Positions 18,725 to 30,688 of a stretch of DNA of 64,000 bases are shown here, piece after piece; position 1 is the stretch's first letter, and each line of letters begins with the position of its first letter. The translations under genes and the position numbers were made by a program. The notes beneath the pieces were generated by a model. It saw only the letters and a list, made by a program, of their open reading frames with translations, ran no database searches and was not told the origin of the DNA. Source of the stretch: Vibrio sinaloensis (GTDB lineage: Bacteria > Pseudomonadota > Gammaproteobacteria > Enterobacterales > Vibrionaceae); the NCBI RefSeq assembly GCF_023195835.1, contig NZ_CP096199.1:186001-250000 (forward strand). Direction: 5' to 3'.

Positions 18725-19264
18725 TTAACCAATCGCGTCGAGTTCGGTCAACACTTCTTGTGCCCACTCAATCCAAGCTTGGCGCAGGAGTAGATTTCTG
18801 CGCAGGGTTAAACGCTCTAGGCGTTGCTGCTTGTCTAAGGTTGCGGTACTTGGGTAGTAAGCGTTTTCAATCTCTTGATAGTGATTAACCAGCTTGCGTG
18901 ACTCTTCAACCAGCTCAGCCAGTTGAGCACGGTAAGGCTCTGAGGGTTGCACTGCACAAGCCATCAATTTGGCTGAAAACTCATCACGAACGGTTGGGTG
19001 TGCGGTTGGTTGGTCGAACCATTCACCTAAGGCGACGCGACCTGCATCGGTAATCGAATACACCTTACGGTCAGGTTTGCCTTCTTGAGGTTCAAGCACG
19101 CACGTGACGAGATTGTTTTGAGCCATTTTATTGAGCTCACGGTAGACTTGCTGGTGGCTTGCTTTCCAGAAGTAACCAATGGTGGCAGAAAATTCTTTAG
19201 TGATATCGTACCCGGTCGCATCACGGGTGCTTAGAACAGTTAAAATAACGTGTGGTAATGACAT
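18725..19264 (-). CDS. aphA: Quorum-sensing/virulence master regulator AphA (PadR family)
   Basis: 179 residues from the ATG at 19264, identical in length to V. cholerae AphA. The N-terminal winged helix (LPHVILTVLSTRDATGYDI) and the coiled-coil C-terminal dimerisation helices (LDKQQRLERLTLRRNLL) match AphA closely as I recall it. AphA is the low-cell-density master regulator in vibrios, opposed by LuxR/HapR and activated post-transcriptionally by Qrr sRNAs. The long leader (about 370 bp to the ppc terminator) fits this. It is convergent with crbS. The earlier in-frame start 21 bp upstream is rejected on family length. Confidence 0.96.
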   Translation of the reverse strand: MSLPHVILTVLSTRDATGYDITKEFSATIGYFWKASHQQVYRELNKMAQNNLVTCVLEPQEGKPDRKVYSITDAGRVALGEWFDQPTAHPTVRDEFSAKLMACAVQPSEPYRAQLAELVEESRKLVNHYQEIENAYYPSTATLDKQQRLERLTLRRNLLLRQAWIEWAQEVLTELDAIG

Positions 19265-19640
19265 GTCTTCAATCCAAATGGTCAATAAACTACAAAATTA
19301 ACCACTCATTACTGTCGTGCTTCTTTAGGCACTGATCATCAGTAGTACAAGTGGCACCAACAAAGTTGGTCATGTCACCTTATAAAGCCGTGTTTATCAC
19401 CTAGGATCGATAATAGGATTATCGAAGGGTTGTGGCGTGTAGATATTATGTAATGCCACAGTGGTCGAGTAGTATATCTAAATAATAAGCATAAAGTAGA
19501 ATAGATGGACAAAATAGACCAAAAAACTGATAAAACTCTCAATTGCTTTTATTTTTTGGTTGGTTATGTTGCCAAGTGGTTTTAAATGTCTTTTCTGGGG
19601 TAAGAATAACTGGTTTTGGTGCGATGGTGTTGCAAGGAAA
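19265..19640 (-). promoter_or_regulatory. aphA promoter and 5' leader
   Basis: Gene-free and AT-rich. On the message strand it contains a perfect hairpin ACCAAC-TTT-GTTGGT (19356-19370) and two stretches complementary to the conserved Qrr core GGGTCACCTAGCCAAC: AGGTGAC (19374-19380) and CTAGGTGA (19397-19404). An interrupted TTATC/GATAA pair at 19395-19416 weakly resembles a LuxR/HapR site. Qrr pairing with the aphA leader is known in V. cholerae and V. harveyi; the exact sites here are inferred. Confidence 0.5.
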
Positions 19641-19666
19641 AAGGTTGATGCCTGCGCATCAACCTT
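19635..19666 (-). terminator. Terminator of ppc
   Basis: Stem AAGGTTGATGC with a 4-nt loop. On the minus strand it is followed by TTTTTCC, 27 bp after the ppc stop. It isolates ppc from aphA. Confidence 0.85.
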
Positions 19667-19692
19667 GTTGTGTTTAGGGGGTATCCAGGCGA

Positions 19693-22326
19693 TTAACCGG
19701 TGTTACGCATACCTGCTGCAATACCTGCGATGGTGACCATCAAGGCTTCTTCGAGTTCAGGAGAGGCGGTGTCACTCTGACGGGTACGATAGAGTAGCTC
19801 AGCTTGCAACATGTTCAAAGGCTCAACATAGATGTTGCGTAAACGAATCGACTCTTGACCCCAAGGGTCGCTCTGCATCAAGTTCTCGTTGTTCTCGACG
19901 TTGAGCACCGCTTTGATGTCCTTTTGCAACTGCTCACGCAGACGATCGCCGAGAGGTTGCAGTTTTGGCTCAACCAGACGCTCATCGTAGTAGCGAGAGA
20001 TTTCCATATTACACTTGGTGTAAACCATCTCTAGCATACCTAGGCGAGTGGAGAAAAATGGCCATTCGCGACACATCTCTTCCAGTAGCGCTTGGTGTCC
20101 TTTATCAATCGAGTATTGAATCGCTTCACCAGCACCGAGCCAAGCAGGCAGAACCAAGCGGTTTTGGCTCCACGAGAAGATCCATGGAATCGCACGCAAG
20201 CTCTCGACACCGCCATTGGGGTTACGCTTAGCGGGGCGAGATCCGAGCGGCAGTTTACCTAGCTCAAGCTCTGGCGTGGCTTGGCGGAAGTAAGGCACGA
20301 AATCAGGCTCGCCTCGAACGACATTGCGGTAAGACTCACAGCTCACTTCAGACAGGACGTTCATCAGATCGCGCCACTCTTGCTTTGGCTCCGGCGGCGG
20401 CAGAAGGTTGGCTTCCAAAATGGCGCTGGCGTAAAGGTTAAAGCTATTGACCGCCACTTCAGGTAAGCCAAGCTTAAAGCGAATCATCTCGCCCTGTTCG
20501 GTGACACGTAAGCCGCCTTTTAAGCTCTTTGGTGGCTGAGACAGCAATGCAGCATGTGCAGGCGCACCACCGCGGCCGATAGTACCGCCGCGACCGTGGA
20601 ATAGCGTTAGCTCGACGCCTTCTTCTTCCGCGACTTTAACTAAAGACTCCATCGCATGGTATTGCGCCCAGCCCGCCGACATCACACCAGCGTCTTTGGC
20701 AGAATCCGAGTAGCCAATCATGACCATTTGATGGTTTTGAATAAAGCCACGGTAGAGGTCGATGCCCATCAGCTGTTTCACCACCGCTTCGGCGTTGTTG
20801 AGATCGTCCAAGGTCTCAAACAGTGGGCACACATCCATACGGTAAGGACAGCCCGACTCTTGTAGTAGCAAGTGTACCGCCAGAACATCGGAGGCAGTAC
20901 GAGCCATTGAAATCACGTAAGCGCCAAACGCTTCACGTGGTTGAGCGGCAATAATCTTACAGGTATCCAGTACTTCCTGTACTGGCTCTGATGGTTGCCA
21001 GTCGCGTGGAAGTAGCGGTCGTTTCGATGCTAGCTCGTTGGTTAGGAAAGCGATCTTATCTTGCTCGCTCCACTGGTCGTAATCACCAATGCCTAGGTAG
21101 CGGGTTAGCTCAGACAGCACATCCGAATGACGAGTACTCTCTTGACGGATATCAAGTCGAACCAAGTGGATGCCGAACGCTTTAATACGACGCAGGGTAT
21201 CGAGTAGTGAACCGTCAGCGATGATGCCCATTCCGCATTCGTGCAGCGATTGGTAACACGCGTAAAGCGGCTCCCATAGTTGCTCGACCCGTTGCAGTGG
21301 CGCTTTCACTGCCAGTTTCTGGCCAAGGATTTTCGCGTCGAGGATCTCTTTAGTTTCGTCGAGTAGCGCACGTAGTTCTTTCAACACCGCGCGATACGGT
21401 TCGTGTTGGTCGTCTCCCGCAAGGGCACGAACCGCATCGTTGCATTGCGTCATCGACAGCTCATTGACCAGCTCGTTGATGTCACCAAGATAGAGATCTG
21501 CGGCTTTCCAGCGAGACAGCAGCAAGACTTCACGGGTAATAGTGTGCGTGACGAATGGGTTACCGTCGCGGTCGCCACCCATCCAAGATGAGAAATGCAC
21601 TGGGCGCGCATCAATAGGCAACCCTTCACCAAGATAACCTTCTAGGCGCTCATCCAGCTCACGCAAGAAGTCAGGTACCGCTTCCCACAGTGAGTTCTCA
21701 ACCACAGCGAAGCCCCATTTGGCTTCATCAAGCGGAGTTGGGCGTTGCTGGCGGATGGTATCTGAGTGCCAGCTCTGAGCAATGAGCTGCTCCAGACGGC
21801 GTTCTGTCTTGTGTCGCTCTTTGACGGAAAGATCGCCCAGCTCAAGCTTAGATAGACACTTATTGATCTTAACCAGCTTGTGAATCATGGTGCGACGAGT
21901 GATTTCTGTCGGGTGAGCAGTCAACACCAGCTCGATATTTAGATCACGAACTGCCTGAGCGGTATCAAGCTTACTGATGTTGTTTTGGCCAAGTTTGGCA
22001 AACAGCGTATTGATGGCGTCAGGCTCACACACATGCGCGTCACAGTGACGTGAAATGGTGTGGTACTGCTCGGCCATGTTGGTCAGATTGAGAAACTGGT
22101 TAAAGGCATGAGCCACCGGAGTGAGCTGATCATTAGGCAGGCTCTTGATCTCATCTATCAAGCTTTCGCGGTCTTGTTGATTGCCTGCGAGCGCCGATTT
22201 GGAGAGTTTACGAATGGTTTCTACTTTCTCTAGAAGTACCTCACCATGTGCGTCCTTAATGGTGTTGCCGAGCAAATGCCCGAGCATGCTGACATTGCTT
22301 CTGAGTGCAGAGTATTTCTCGTTCAT
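19693..22326 (-). CDS. ppc: Phosphoenolpyruvate carboxylase
   Basis: 877 residues (E. coli 883). Carboxylates PEP to oxaloacetate, replenishing the TCA cycle. The catalytic blocks are visible: [13 protein letters not shown] (about residue 134), [13 protein letters not shown] and [14 protein letters not shown], and the C-terminus ends in MRNTG as in typical PEPC, where the tail is needed for activity. Start chosen at the ATG ([11 protein letters not shown]), with AGGATG seven bases upstream. It is monocistronic, between its own terminator and the repeat-bearing region after argE. Confidence 0.98.
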   Translation of the reverse strand: MNEKYSALRSNVSMLGHLLGNTIKDAHGEVLLEKVETIRKLSKSALAGNQQDRESLIDEIKSLPNDQLTPVAHAFNQFLNLTNMAEQYHTISRHCDAHVCEPDAINTLFAKLGQNNISKLDTAQAVRDLNIELVLTAHPTEITRRTMIHKLVKINKCLSKLELGDLSVKERHKTERRLEQLIAQSWHSDTIRQQRPTPLDEAKWGFAVVENSLWEAVPDFLRELDERLEGYLGEGLPIDARPVHFSSWMGGDRDGNPFVTHTITREVLLLSRWKAADLYLGDINELVNELSMTQCNDAVRALAGDDQHEPYRAVLKELRALLDETKEILDAKILGQKLAVKAPLQRVEQLWEPLYACYQSLHECGMGIIADGSLLDTLRRIKAFGIHLVRLDIRQESTRHSDVLSELTRYLGIGDYDQWSEQDKIAFLTNELASKRPLLPRDWQPSEPVQEVLDTCKIIAAQPREAFGAYVISMARTASDVLAVHLLLQESGCPYRMDVCPLFETLDDLNNAEAVVKQLMGIDLYRGFIQNHQMVMIGYSDSAKDAGVMSAGWAQYHAMESLVKVAEEEGVELTLFHGRGGTIGRGGAPAHAALLSQPPKSLKGGLRVTEQGEMIRFKLGLPEVAVNSFNLYASAILEANLLPPPEPKQEWRDLMNVLSEVSCESYRNVVRGEPDFVPYFRQATPELELGKLPLGSRPAKRNPNGGVESLRAIPWIFSWSQNRLVLPAWLGAGEAIQYSIDKGHQALLEEMCREWPFFSTRLGMLEMVYTKCNMEISRYYDERLVEPKLQPLGDRLREQLQKDIKAVLNVENNENLMQSDPWGQESIRLRNIYVEPLNMLQAELLYRTRQSDTASPELEEALMVTIAGIAAGMRNTG

Positions 22327-22499
22327 TATCATCCTGCCTTGTAAAAAAATTACATCCAATGTTCCTTGTTAGGTAGACAATCTAGCGAAAAATGTCGCAG
22401 CGAGTCAAATACTGTAGGCTAAGTTTGCAAATATTGTGCAAGTGAATGTAACGCATTGCATGTGTTGATATTGACTAAATATGTTGAAACTTTCTTACA

Positions 22500-22600
22500 G
22501 AACGGACGGTATCCCTACAGAGTACTTCGCTCCGAGATCGGGCTTCGCCCTGCGAGAGCTTAGAAGGAACTTCGTCCTCAGAGACATGGGGCCAGATTGC
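22500..22600. repeat. CTTCG-hairpin module cluster between argE and ppc
   Basis: Contains GGGCTTCGCCC, a GAACTTCGTCC variant and TACTTCGCTCC, each followed within a few bases by CGAGA or CAGAGA. The same modules occur beside trmL (45056-45180) and coaA (60100-60215). Each forms a short stem with a TTC loop. No coding capacity. The rest of the 380-bp gap holds the ppc promoter zone (22327-22495). Confidence 0.6.
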
Positions 22601-22640
22601 GAGCGGATAGAATCTTGAGTGTGAAAAATATTGACAGTAT

Positions 22641-22660
22641 GTGCCTCTGCAAAGAGACAC
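22641..22660 (-). terminator. Possible terminator hairpin after argE
   Basis: GTGCCTCT / AGAGACAC stem with one G-T pair and a 4-nt loop, directly downstream of the heptad array. No strong T-run follows until about 14 nt later on the minus strand, so termination is uncertain. Confidence 0.4.
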
Positions 22661-22664
22661 TAAT

Positions 22665-22706
22665 CTCGCCTCTCGCCTCTCGCCTCTCGCCTCTCGCCTC
22701 TCGCCT
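22665..22706 (-). repeat. Six-unit heptad array abutting the argE stop
   Basis: Six perfect CTCGCCT units on the plus strand (AGGCGAG on the argE strand). The array starts at the base immediately after the argE TAG. It has the same 7-bp period and CGAG core as the arrays after trmL and coaA, but a different variable part. Confidence 0.9.
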
Positions 22707-23843
22707 CTAAAAACAATATTTATGCATCGCTTTTGCCAGAACATCGATAGTCGGGTCAATGTACTCGAACGCCAGATACTCGTCAGGTTGATGAGCCTGA
22801 TCAATCGATCCGGGCCCGAGGACCAGAGTTGGACACAACTGCTGGAGGAACGGGGCTTCGGTGCAGTAGTTGACGGTTTGCGACTCGATGCCACAGATTT
22901 CCTCTACGCCGTCAATAAAAGGGTGGTCGTGTTGACACTCATAACCCGGAATTGGCTCATGCAGTGGCGTGATCGATACGCGCCCTGGCCATTTGGCTTC
23001 GACTTCTTTAAGCGCACCGCGCAGCATGTTGTCTAGGCCATCTAAACTGATACCCGGCAGAGGACGTACGTCATAGTGCAGCTCACAGCAACCACAAATA
23101 CGGTTGGCACTGTCACCACCGTGAATGTGGCCTAGGTTAAGGGTCGGGCTCGGAATGGCAAAGCCAGGGTGATGGTACTCTTTGATCAGTTTGTCACGCA
23201 GTTGCATCAGAGCGAACAGCACCTCATGCATGATTTCTATCGCATTCACGCCGAGTGCAGGATCAGACGAGTGGCCTGACTTTCCGGTCACTCGCACAGC
23301 ATTGGCTACGTGGCCTTTGTGGCCGCGAATCGGCACCAGACTGGTGGGCTCACCAATAATGCAGTAATCCGGTTTGAACGGAGCGTTGTCGGTGAAATGA
23401 CGTGCGCCGAGCATGGTGGTCTCTTCATCGCAGGTGGCCAGTATATATAGAGGCTTGGTCTGCTGACTCCAATCGACCTTTTTAACCGCTTCAATAATAA
23501 AAGCAAAGAAACCTTTCATATCGGCGGTGCCTAAACCATAAAACCGGTTGTTGGCCTCGGTCAACGCATGGGGCTCATAGGTCCAACGCCCTTGGTCGAA
23601 GGGAACGGTGTCGCTGTGACCGGCAAGCAGCAGTCCACCTTCGCCAGCGCCTTTTTTGGCAATCAGGTTAAATTTGCCCGCTTCTACTTCGGTTAGATTC
23701 ACTTCAAAGCCGATGTCTTTAAGCCAAGTAGCCAGCTTTTCAATTACTTGGGCGTTGCCTTCATCCCAACTAGGGTCAGTCGAGCTAATTGAAGAGGTCG
23801 AGATTAGGCCGCGGTAGACCTCTAGAAAGCTTGGTAATTGCAT
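22707..23843 (-). CDS. argE: Acetylornithine deacetylase
   Basis: 378 residues, M20 metallopeptidase family. Metal and catalytic motifs are [12 protein letters not shown] (His ligand near residue 80), GTADMKG (bridging Asp) and CDEETT (catalytic Glu pair). It hydrolyses N2-acetylornithine to ornithine. It is divergent from argCBG across 154 bp that hold ArgR-box-like sequences. The stop codon is a TAG directly abutted by a heptad repeat array. Confidence 0.97.
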   Translation of the reverse strand: MQLPSFLEVYRGLISTSSISSTDPSWDEGNAQVIEKLATWLKDIGFEVNLTEVEAGKFNLIAKKGAGEGGLLLAGHSDTVPFDQGRWTYEPHALTEANNRFYGLGTADMKGFFAFIIEAVKKVDWSQQTKPLYILATCDEETTMLGARHFTDNAPFKPDYCIIGEPTSLVPIRGHKGHVANAVRVTGKSGHSSDPALGVNAIEIMHEVLFALMQLRDKLIKEYHHPGFAIPSPTLNLGHIHGGDSANRICGCCELHYDVRPLPGISLDGLDNMLRGALKEVEAKWPGRVSITPLHEPIPGYECQHDHPFIDGVEEICGIESQTVNYCTEAPFLQQLCPTLVLGPGSIDQAHQPDEYLAFEYIDPTIDVLAKAMHKYCF

Positions 23844-23907
23844 AATTAGTTTACATTCCCTGTTGACAGATTTCGGTTAAGAAGGTAAAACACATATTAA
23901 ATCACTT

Positions 23908-23950
23908 TTATTGAATAAAAAACCAATAAAAGGCGAATAATTTAAATTAA
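23908..23950. promoter_or_regulatory. Candidate ArgR operator between argE and argC
   Basis: Two half-conserved ARG boxes in an AT-rich stretch, TTGAATAAAA at 23911 and GCGAATAATT at 23933, with cores 22 bp apart (canonical tandem boxes have cores 21 bp apart). It lies in the divergent argE/argC region, where ArgR binds in enterobacteria. The right half-sites are weak. Confidence 0.4.
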
Positions 23951-23997
23951 TAGTCACTATGAGAGTGGCGATTTTGAGTCAAATATGGATGTCTGAG

Positions 23998-25002
23998 ATG
24001 CTTAAAACCACAATCATCGGCGCAAGCGGATACACCGGAGCAGAACTTGCTCTGATGGTGCACAAACACTCAAAGCTTACGCTAACAGGTTTGTATGTGT
24101 CCGCCAACAGTGTTGATGCTGGGAAAGATATCTCACAGCTGCACGGCAAGTTGGCCGGGCAGCTTTCTCATATCGTTGAAGCATTAAATGACGTGGTCAG
24201 TGTTGCCGAGCAGTGTGATGTGGTGTTTTTGGCTACCGCGCATGAAGTCAGCCACGATTTAGCGCCAATCTTCCTTGAACATGGTTGTCAGGTATTCGAC
24301 TTATCGGGCGCGTTTCGTGTGCAACAAGATGGCTTCTACAGTGAGTTTTACGGCTTTGAACACCAGCATGCCGCTTGGTTAGACCAAGCAGAGTATGGAT
24401 TAGCCGAATGGAACAGCGAAGGGATCAAACAGAGTGCTTTGATCGCCGTTCCGGGCTGTTACCCAACCGCTTCGCAACTGGCAATCAAACCTTTGCTTGC
24501 ACAACAGTTGATTGATACCCAGCAGTGGCCGGTGATCAACGCCACCAGTGGTGTGTCTGGCGCTGGGCGTAAAGCCTCGATGACCAATAGCTTTTGTGAA
24601 GTGAGCTTGCAGCCTTATGGCGTATTTAATCATCGTCACCAACCTGAAATCGCCAATCATTTAGGGACTCAGGTTATTTTTACTCCTCACTTAGGCAACT
24701 TTAAGCGCGGTATTTTGGCCACGATTACCATGAAGTTGGCGCCGGGCGTGAGCGAATCTCAAGTGGACGCGGCGTTCAATCAAGCTTATCAAGATAAACC
24801 GGCAGTGCGTTTACTCGCTGATGCTCTGCCTAAGTTACATAATGTTGAAAATACGCCTTTCTGCGATATCGGCTGGAAGGTTCAAGGTGAGCATATCATC
24901 GTGGTATCTGCGATTGATAACTTACTTAAAGGTGCATCAAGTCAAGCGATGCAATGTTTAAACATCCACTACGGATTCCCAGAGCTATCTGCTCTTGTGT
25001 AG
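23998..25002 (+). CDS. argC: N-acetyl-gamma-glutamyl-phosphate reductase
   Basis: 334 residues from the ATG at 23998 (E. coli length 334). The N-terminal NAD(P)-binding loop [12 protein letters not shown] and the catalytic cysteine in AVPGCYPTA (about residue 154) are present. It reduces N-acetylglutamyl phosphate to the semialdehyde. Earlier in-frame ATGs at 23959 and 23989 give a non-family extension. It is the first gene of argC-argB-argG, with 24 bp to argB. Confidence 0.97.
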   Translation: MLKTTIIGASGYTGAELALMVHKHSKLTLTGLYVSANSVDAGKDISQLHGKLAGQLSHIVEALNDVVSVAEQCDVVFLATAHEVSHDLAPIFLEHGCQVFDLSGAFRVQQDGFYSEFYGFEHQHAAWLDQAEYGLAEWNSEGIKQSALIAVPGCYPTASQLAIKPLLAQQLIDTQQWPVINATSGVSGAGRKASMTNSFCEVSLQPYGVFNHRHQPEIANHLGTQVIFTPHLGNFKRGILATITMKLAPGVSESQVDAAFNQAYQDKPAVRLLADALPKLHNVENTPFCDIGWKVQGEHIIVVSAIDNLLKGASSQAMQCLNIHYGFPELSALV

Positions 25003-25026
25003 TTAAAGAGCAGCAAGGAACAAGTG

Positions 25027-25821
25027 ATGACAGATAACAATCTTACTCCATTAGTGATCAAATTAGGCGGTGCTGCACTGTCGTGTACTGAGACGTTAAG
25101 CCAGGTATTTGGTGCGATTGCCCAATACCAAAAGCAAGCTCAGCGACGAATTGTGATCGTCCACGGGGGAGGTTATCTGGTGGACGATCTCATGGCTCAA
25201 CTGCAACTTAAAACGGTCAAGAAAGACGGTTTGAGAGTGACGCCGTATGAGCAAATCCCAGTGATAGCGGGAGCCTTAGCCGGAACAGCCAATAAGATGC
25301 TGCAGGGGCAAGCGATTAAAGATGGCCTGAATGCGGTGGGCTTAAGTCTTGCCGATGGTGGCTTATGTCACGTGCAAGAGCTCGACCCTGAGCTAGGTGC
25401 GGTAGGCAAAGCGACGCCAGGTAACTCGACGGTGTTGCAAGCGATACTCAGTACGGGTGCGCTGCCGATCATCAGTTCCATTGGGCTAACAGAGCAAGGA
25501 CAGATGATGAACGTCAATGCGGATCAGGCTGCGGTTGCGGTCGCTGGTGCCCTCGACGCTGAATTGGTTCTGCTATCTGATGTCAGCGGAGTGCTGGACG
25601 GAAAAGGCCACTTAATTAAAAGCCTGGATGAGAAGCAGGCGCAGAGCCTCATCAATGGTCATGTGATCACCGATGGGATGATTGTCAAAGTCAACGCTGC
25701 ACTCGAGGCGGCCAATGACTTAGGGCGTCCGATTGAAGTGGCGACATGGCGATACCCAGAGAAGCTCGCTGAACTGTTTGCCGGGCAAAGCATCGGTACT
25801 CAGTTTTTGCCTAAGGCATAA
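25027..25821 (+). CDS. argB: Acetylglutamate kinase
   Basis: 264 residues, amino-acid kinase family. Visible are [10 protein letters not shown] (phosphate loop), VIVHGGG (about residue 40) and NVNADQAA in the substrate site. It phosphorylates N-acetylglutamate. GTG (25024) and ATG (25027) are adjacent; the ATG has the better spacing to AAGGA. Lacking the N-terminal helix of arginine-sensitive hexameric forms, it resembles the dimeric E. coli enzyme. Confidence 0.96.
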   Translation: MTDNNLTPLVIKLGGAALSCTETLSQVFGAIAQYQKQAQRRIVIVHGGGYLVDDLMAQLQLKTVKKDGLRVTPYEQIPVIAGALAGTANKMLQGQAIKDGLNAVGLSLADGGLCHVQELDPELGAVGKATPGNSTVLQAILSTGALPIISSIGLTEQGQMMNVNADQAAVAVAGALDAELVLLSDVSGVLDGKGHLIKSLDEKQAQSLINGHVITDGMIVKVNAALEAANDLGRPIEVATWRYPEKLAELFAGQSIGTQFLPKA

Positions 25822-25841
25822 AGTCGCAACAAATTTCACGT

Positions 25842-25857
25842 TAGCGCTTAGGCGCTA
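25842..25857 (+). promoter_or_regulatory. Small hairpin in the argB-argG gap
   Basis: TAGCGC-TTAG-GCGCTA, a perfect 6-bp stem 20 bp after argB in a 111-bp gap. No T-run follows, so it is probably not a terminator. It could be an mRNA processing or stability element. Confidence 0.3.
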
Positions 25858-25932
25858 GCGATACAGATTAAACATAGGAAGTACCCGTAGCACTGACCGC
25901 CAAGCGCAGCGCCGGGATTTGGAGAAAAGAAA

Positions 25933-27147
25933 ATGAGCAAAGTTCAAGTAAATAAAGTAGTTGTCGCATACTCTGGCGGTCTGGATACCTCAGTGATCAT
26001 TCCATGGCTGAAAGAGAACTATGACTGTGAAGTCGTGGCCTTCGTTGCCGATGTGGGTCAAGGTGAAGAAGAGCTGGCCGGCATTGAAGAGAAAGCCAAA
26101 GCATCAGGTGCCTCTGAGTGTTACATCGCCGACTTGAAAGAAGAGATGGTGGCCGATTACATCTACCCGACGCTAAAAACCGGTGCTTACTACGAGGGTA
26201 AGTACTTACTGGGTACGTCCATGGCACGTCCTATTATTGCCAAAGCTCAAGTTGAAGTTGCACGTAAAGTGGGTGCAGATGCCTTATGTCATGGTTGTAC
26301 TGGTAAAGGTAATGACCAGGTGCGTTTTGAAGGTGCCTTTGCCGCGCTTGCCCCGGATTTGCATGTGATTGCGCCTTGGCGTGAGTGGGACCTCGTTAGC
26401 CGTGAAGAGTGTCTAGATTACCTTGCGGAGCGTAATATTCCTTGTACTGCCTCTCTGACCAAAATTTATTCACGCGACGCTAATGCATGGCACATCTCTA
26501 CCGAAGGCGGCGTGTTGGAAGAAACTTGGAATGCGCCAAACGAAGATTGCTGGGCTTGGACGGTTGACCCTGAGCAAGCACCGAATGAAGCAGAATATGT
26601 AACACTGAAAGTAGCAAAAGGCGAAGTCGTTGCGGTAGACGGAGAAACCATGACTCCGTATAACGCGTTGGTTTACCTAAACGACAAAGGTGCGAAGCAC
26701 GGTATTGGTCGTATCGATATTGTTGAGAACCGTTTAGTTGGGATGAAGTCTCGTGGCTGTTACGAAACCCCAGGAGGCACCATCATGATGGAAGCTTTGC
26801 GCGCGGTTGAGCAACTGGTGCTGGATAAAACCGCATTTGAGTTCCGTGAAGAGTTGGGCGTAAAAGCATCGCACCTAGTCTACGATGGCCGTTGGTTCAC
26901 TCCACTGTGTAAGTCCATTATGGCAGCGGCTGAAGAACTGGCGAAAGACGTCAATGGCGAAGTCGTGGTCAAACTCTACAAAGGCATGGCAACGGTAACG
27001 CAAAAACGTTCGGAAAACAGCTTGTACTGTGAGCAGTTCGCGACCTTTGGTGAAGACGAAGTGTACGATCAGAGCCATGCAGAAGGCTTTATCCGTCTTT
27101 ACTCGCTTTCAAGCCGTATCCGTGCGCTGAATAGTCTGAAGAAATAG
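25933..27147 (+). CDS. argG: Argininosuccinate synthase
   Basis: 404 residues, the short-type synthase. The ATP-pyrophosphatase loop [10 protein letters not shown] is at residues 13-22, and the citrulline/aspartate-binding segments [13 protein letters not shown] and SREANAW-like [10 protein letters not shown] are present. It condenses citrulline and aspartate. The ribosome site GGAG precedes the ATG. It ends the argCBG run and is followed by a strong terminator. Confidence 0.99.
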   Translation: MSKVQVNKVVVAYSGGLDTSVIIPWLKENYDCEVVAFVADVGQGEEELAGIEEKAKASGASECYIADLKEEMVADYIYPTLKTGAYYEGKYLLGTSMARPIIAKAQVEVARKVGADALCHGCTGKGNDQVRFEGAFAALAPDLHVIAPWREWDLVSREECLDYLAERNIPCTASLTKIYSRDANAWHISTEGGVLEETWNAPNEDCWAWTVDPEQAPNEAEYVTLKVAKGEVVAVDGETMTPYNALVYLNDKGAKHGIGRIDIVENRLVGMKSRGCYETPGGTIMMEALRAVEQLVLDKTAFEFREELGVKASHLVYDGRWFTPLCKSIMAAAEELAKDVNGEVVVKLYKGMATVTQKRSENSLYCEQFATFGEDEVYDQSHAEGFIRLYSLSSRIRALNSLKK

Positions 27148-27167
27148 TCAAACGCTCGATAAACGAT

Positions 27168-27199
27168 AAAAGCCCACTTGCTATGCAAGTGGGCTTTTT
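27168..27199 (+). terminator. Terminator of argCBG
   Basis: A perfect 13-bp stem (AAAAGCCCACTTG and complement), 5-nt loop and T-run, 20 bp after argG. It separates argH into its own unit. Confidence 0.95.
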
Positions 27200-27236
27200 C
27201 TATTAGGGCTAGATAGCCGACGACTTAAATATTTAT

Positions 27237-29269
<2,033 letters not shown>

Positions 29270-29385
29270 TTAATTGAATATCAAAGTGAACAATAAAAGA
29301 TCAAAAAAGATCGATTTTATTGGGAACTAGTGAGAAGAAGCTCGGTCTATTAAAGTACCACTGCTTTTTCTTAGAAGAATCTAAG

Positions 29386-29423
29386 AAGGCCCCAAACCAG
29401 ATATTGGTATTGGGGCTTTTTTT
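29386..29423 (+). terminator. Terminator of argH
   Basis: Stem GCCCCAA / TTGGGGC extended by an inner ACCA / TGGT pair around a GATAT loop, then seven Ts. A weaker TTCTTAG / CTAAGAA hairpin lies just upstream. It is followed by the convergent DUF3624-type gene. Confidence 0.9.
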
Positions 29424-29447
29424 ATGGTCGAAACTCAACCACTTATC

Positions 29448-29717
29448 TCATTCGTCCAACTTTCCGTTACGTCGCTTCCACGGCAAAATGACAAACCGCA
29501 TCCATAGGTGCAGAAACAACAGGGCGTTGAATGCGAAACCGGCAAAGATCAAAGCGATCGACTCGATACTCTGTGGATTATCACGATAGAGCCACCACCA
29601 AACGATCCAGCACAGCACAGAAAGCACCGTCAGTTGATCCATGCAGCGTTGACAGCGGCCTATCTTTTTCCAAAACCAGTGGGAACGGCAGTCTCGACAG
29701 CTCATACGGTGACTCAT
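29448..29717 (-). CDS. Small membrane protein, DUF3624 type, with tetracysteine motif
   Basis: 89 residues. The N-terminus carries two CxxC pairs (C7-x2-C10 and C22-x2-C25), a zinc-ribbon-like layout. Two hydrophobic segments follow (about 29-44 and 52-75), then a basic tail. This fits the DUF3624 family of vibrios as I recall it, whose function is unknown. It lies on the minus strand downstream of the peroxiredoxin gene but beyond that gene's terminator. The start is uncertain: a second ATG at codon 5 is possible, and neither has a strong ribosome site. Confidence 0.7.
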   Translation of the reverse strand: MSHRMSCRDCRSHWFWKKIGRCQRCMDQLTVLSVLCWIVWWWLYRDNPQSIESIALIFAGFAFNALLFLHLWMRFVILPWKRRNGKLDE

Positions 29718-29744
29718 AGTGGGAACGATATGCTTGATAATAGA

Positions 29745-29772
29745 AAAGCGCTCGCCGATTGGCGAGCGCTTT
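29745..29772 (-). terminator. Terminator of the peroxiredoxin gene
   Basis: A perfect 12-bp stem (AAAGCGCTCGCC and complement) with a 4-nt loop, 24 bp after the stop codon on the minus strand. Confidence 0.85.
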
Positions 29773-29795
29773 GTTTCACTTAGTAGACGGGTTAC

Positions 29796-30524
29796 TTAGC
29801 CTAGAAATGCTTCCAACTCTTCACTACCACCGATGTGTTTACCACCAATAAAGACTTGCGGCACGGTAGAGCGGCCTGAAATTGCACGTAAACTAACGGT
29901 TGTCGCATCTTTACCTAGCACAACCTCTTCATACTGAAGGCCGTGATCAATCAGGTTTTGCTTCGCCTTGTTACAGAACGGACACCCTGGTTTAGTGAAC
30001 ACAGTGATTGATTCTTGTGTTTTGTAGTCTGGCGCAATGTAGCTGAGCATAGTATCGGCATCAGACACTTTGAACGGGTCGCCTGGCTCATTAGGCTCAA
30101 TGAACATTTTTTCTACGACGCCGTTTTTCACTAGCATGCTGTAACGCCATGAACGTTTGCCAAAACCTAAGTCGTTTTTGTCAACCAGCATCCCCATGCC
30201 ATCCGTGAACTCACCGTTGCCGTCTGGAATAAAGGTGATGTTTTCTGCTTCCTGATCTTGCTTCCAAGCGTTCATCACGAAGGTATCGTTAACCGAGACA
30301 CACAGGATCTCGTCCACACCGTGCTCTTTGAACACAGGGAACAGCTCGTTGTAGCGAGGTAAGTGGCTTGATGAACAGGTCGGAGTAAACGCGCCGGGTA
30401 AGCTAAACACAATCACTGTTTTGTCTTTGAACAACTCTTCAGTGCTGACGTTAACCCAAGCGTCACCTTGACGAGTTGGAAAAGTTACGTTTGGAATGTT
30501 CTGACCTTCTTTTGATACCAACAT
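29796..30524 (-). CDS. Peroxiredoxin-5/glutaredoxin hybrid peroxidase
   Basis: 242 residues. Residues 1 to about 160 are a Prx5-type thioredoxin fold with the peroxidatic cysteine C50 (PGAFTPTCS). Residues about 172-242 are a glutaredoxin with C181-P-F-C184. The fused glutaredoxin lets glutathione recycle the peroxidase in cis, as shown for the Haemophilus homologue. It is divergent from oxyR across 164 bp and is almost certainly an OxyR target (inference from position). Cytosolic; no signal peptide. Confidence 0.95.
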   Translation of the reverse strand: MLVSKEGQNIPNVTFPTRQGDAWVNVSTEELFKDKTVIVFSLPGAFTPTCSSSHLPRYNELFPVFKEHGVDEILCVSVNDTFVMNAWKQDQEAENITFIPDGNGEFTDGMGMLVDKNDLGFGKRSWRYSMLVKNGVVEKMFIEPNEPGDPFKVSDADTMLSYIAPDYKTQESITVFTKPGCPFCNKAKQNLIDHGLQYEEVVLGKDATTVSLRAISGRSTVPQVFIGGKHIGGSEELEAFLG

Positions 30525-30688
30525 AGATATTTCCTTTAATTTTTAATTACTTGATTTCGAGTCTTATCAGTTTAATCACTGTGCTTCGTTTCGATAAGTG
30601 CATTATTCAAGAAATTCTTTGATAGTTACAATCGTTTGATGCTATGGTTTTGATAGATTATTTCTATTGTTTGTAGGAGAGAGCCGCG

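Noticed and set aside
22475..22894. Minus-strand frame with GERREAR repeats over the argE array
   Set aside because: It is a by-product of the AGGCGAG heptads and overlaps argE in another frame.
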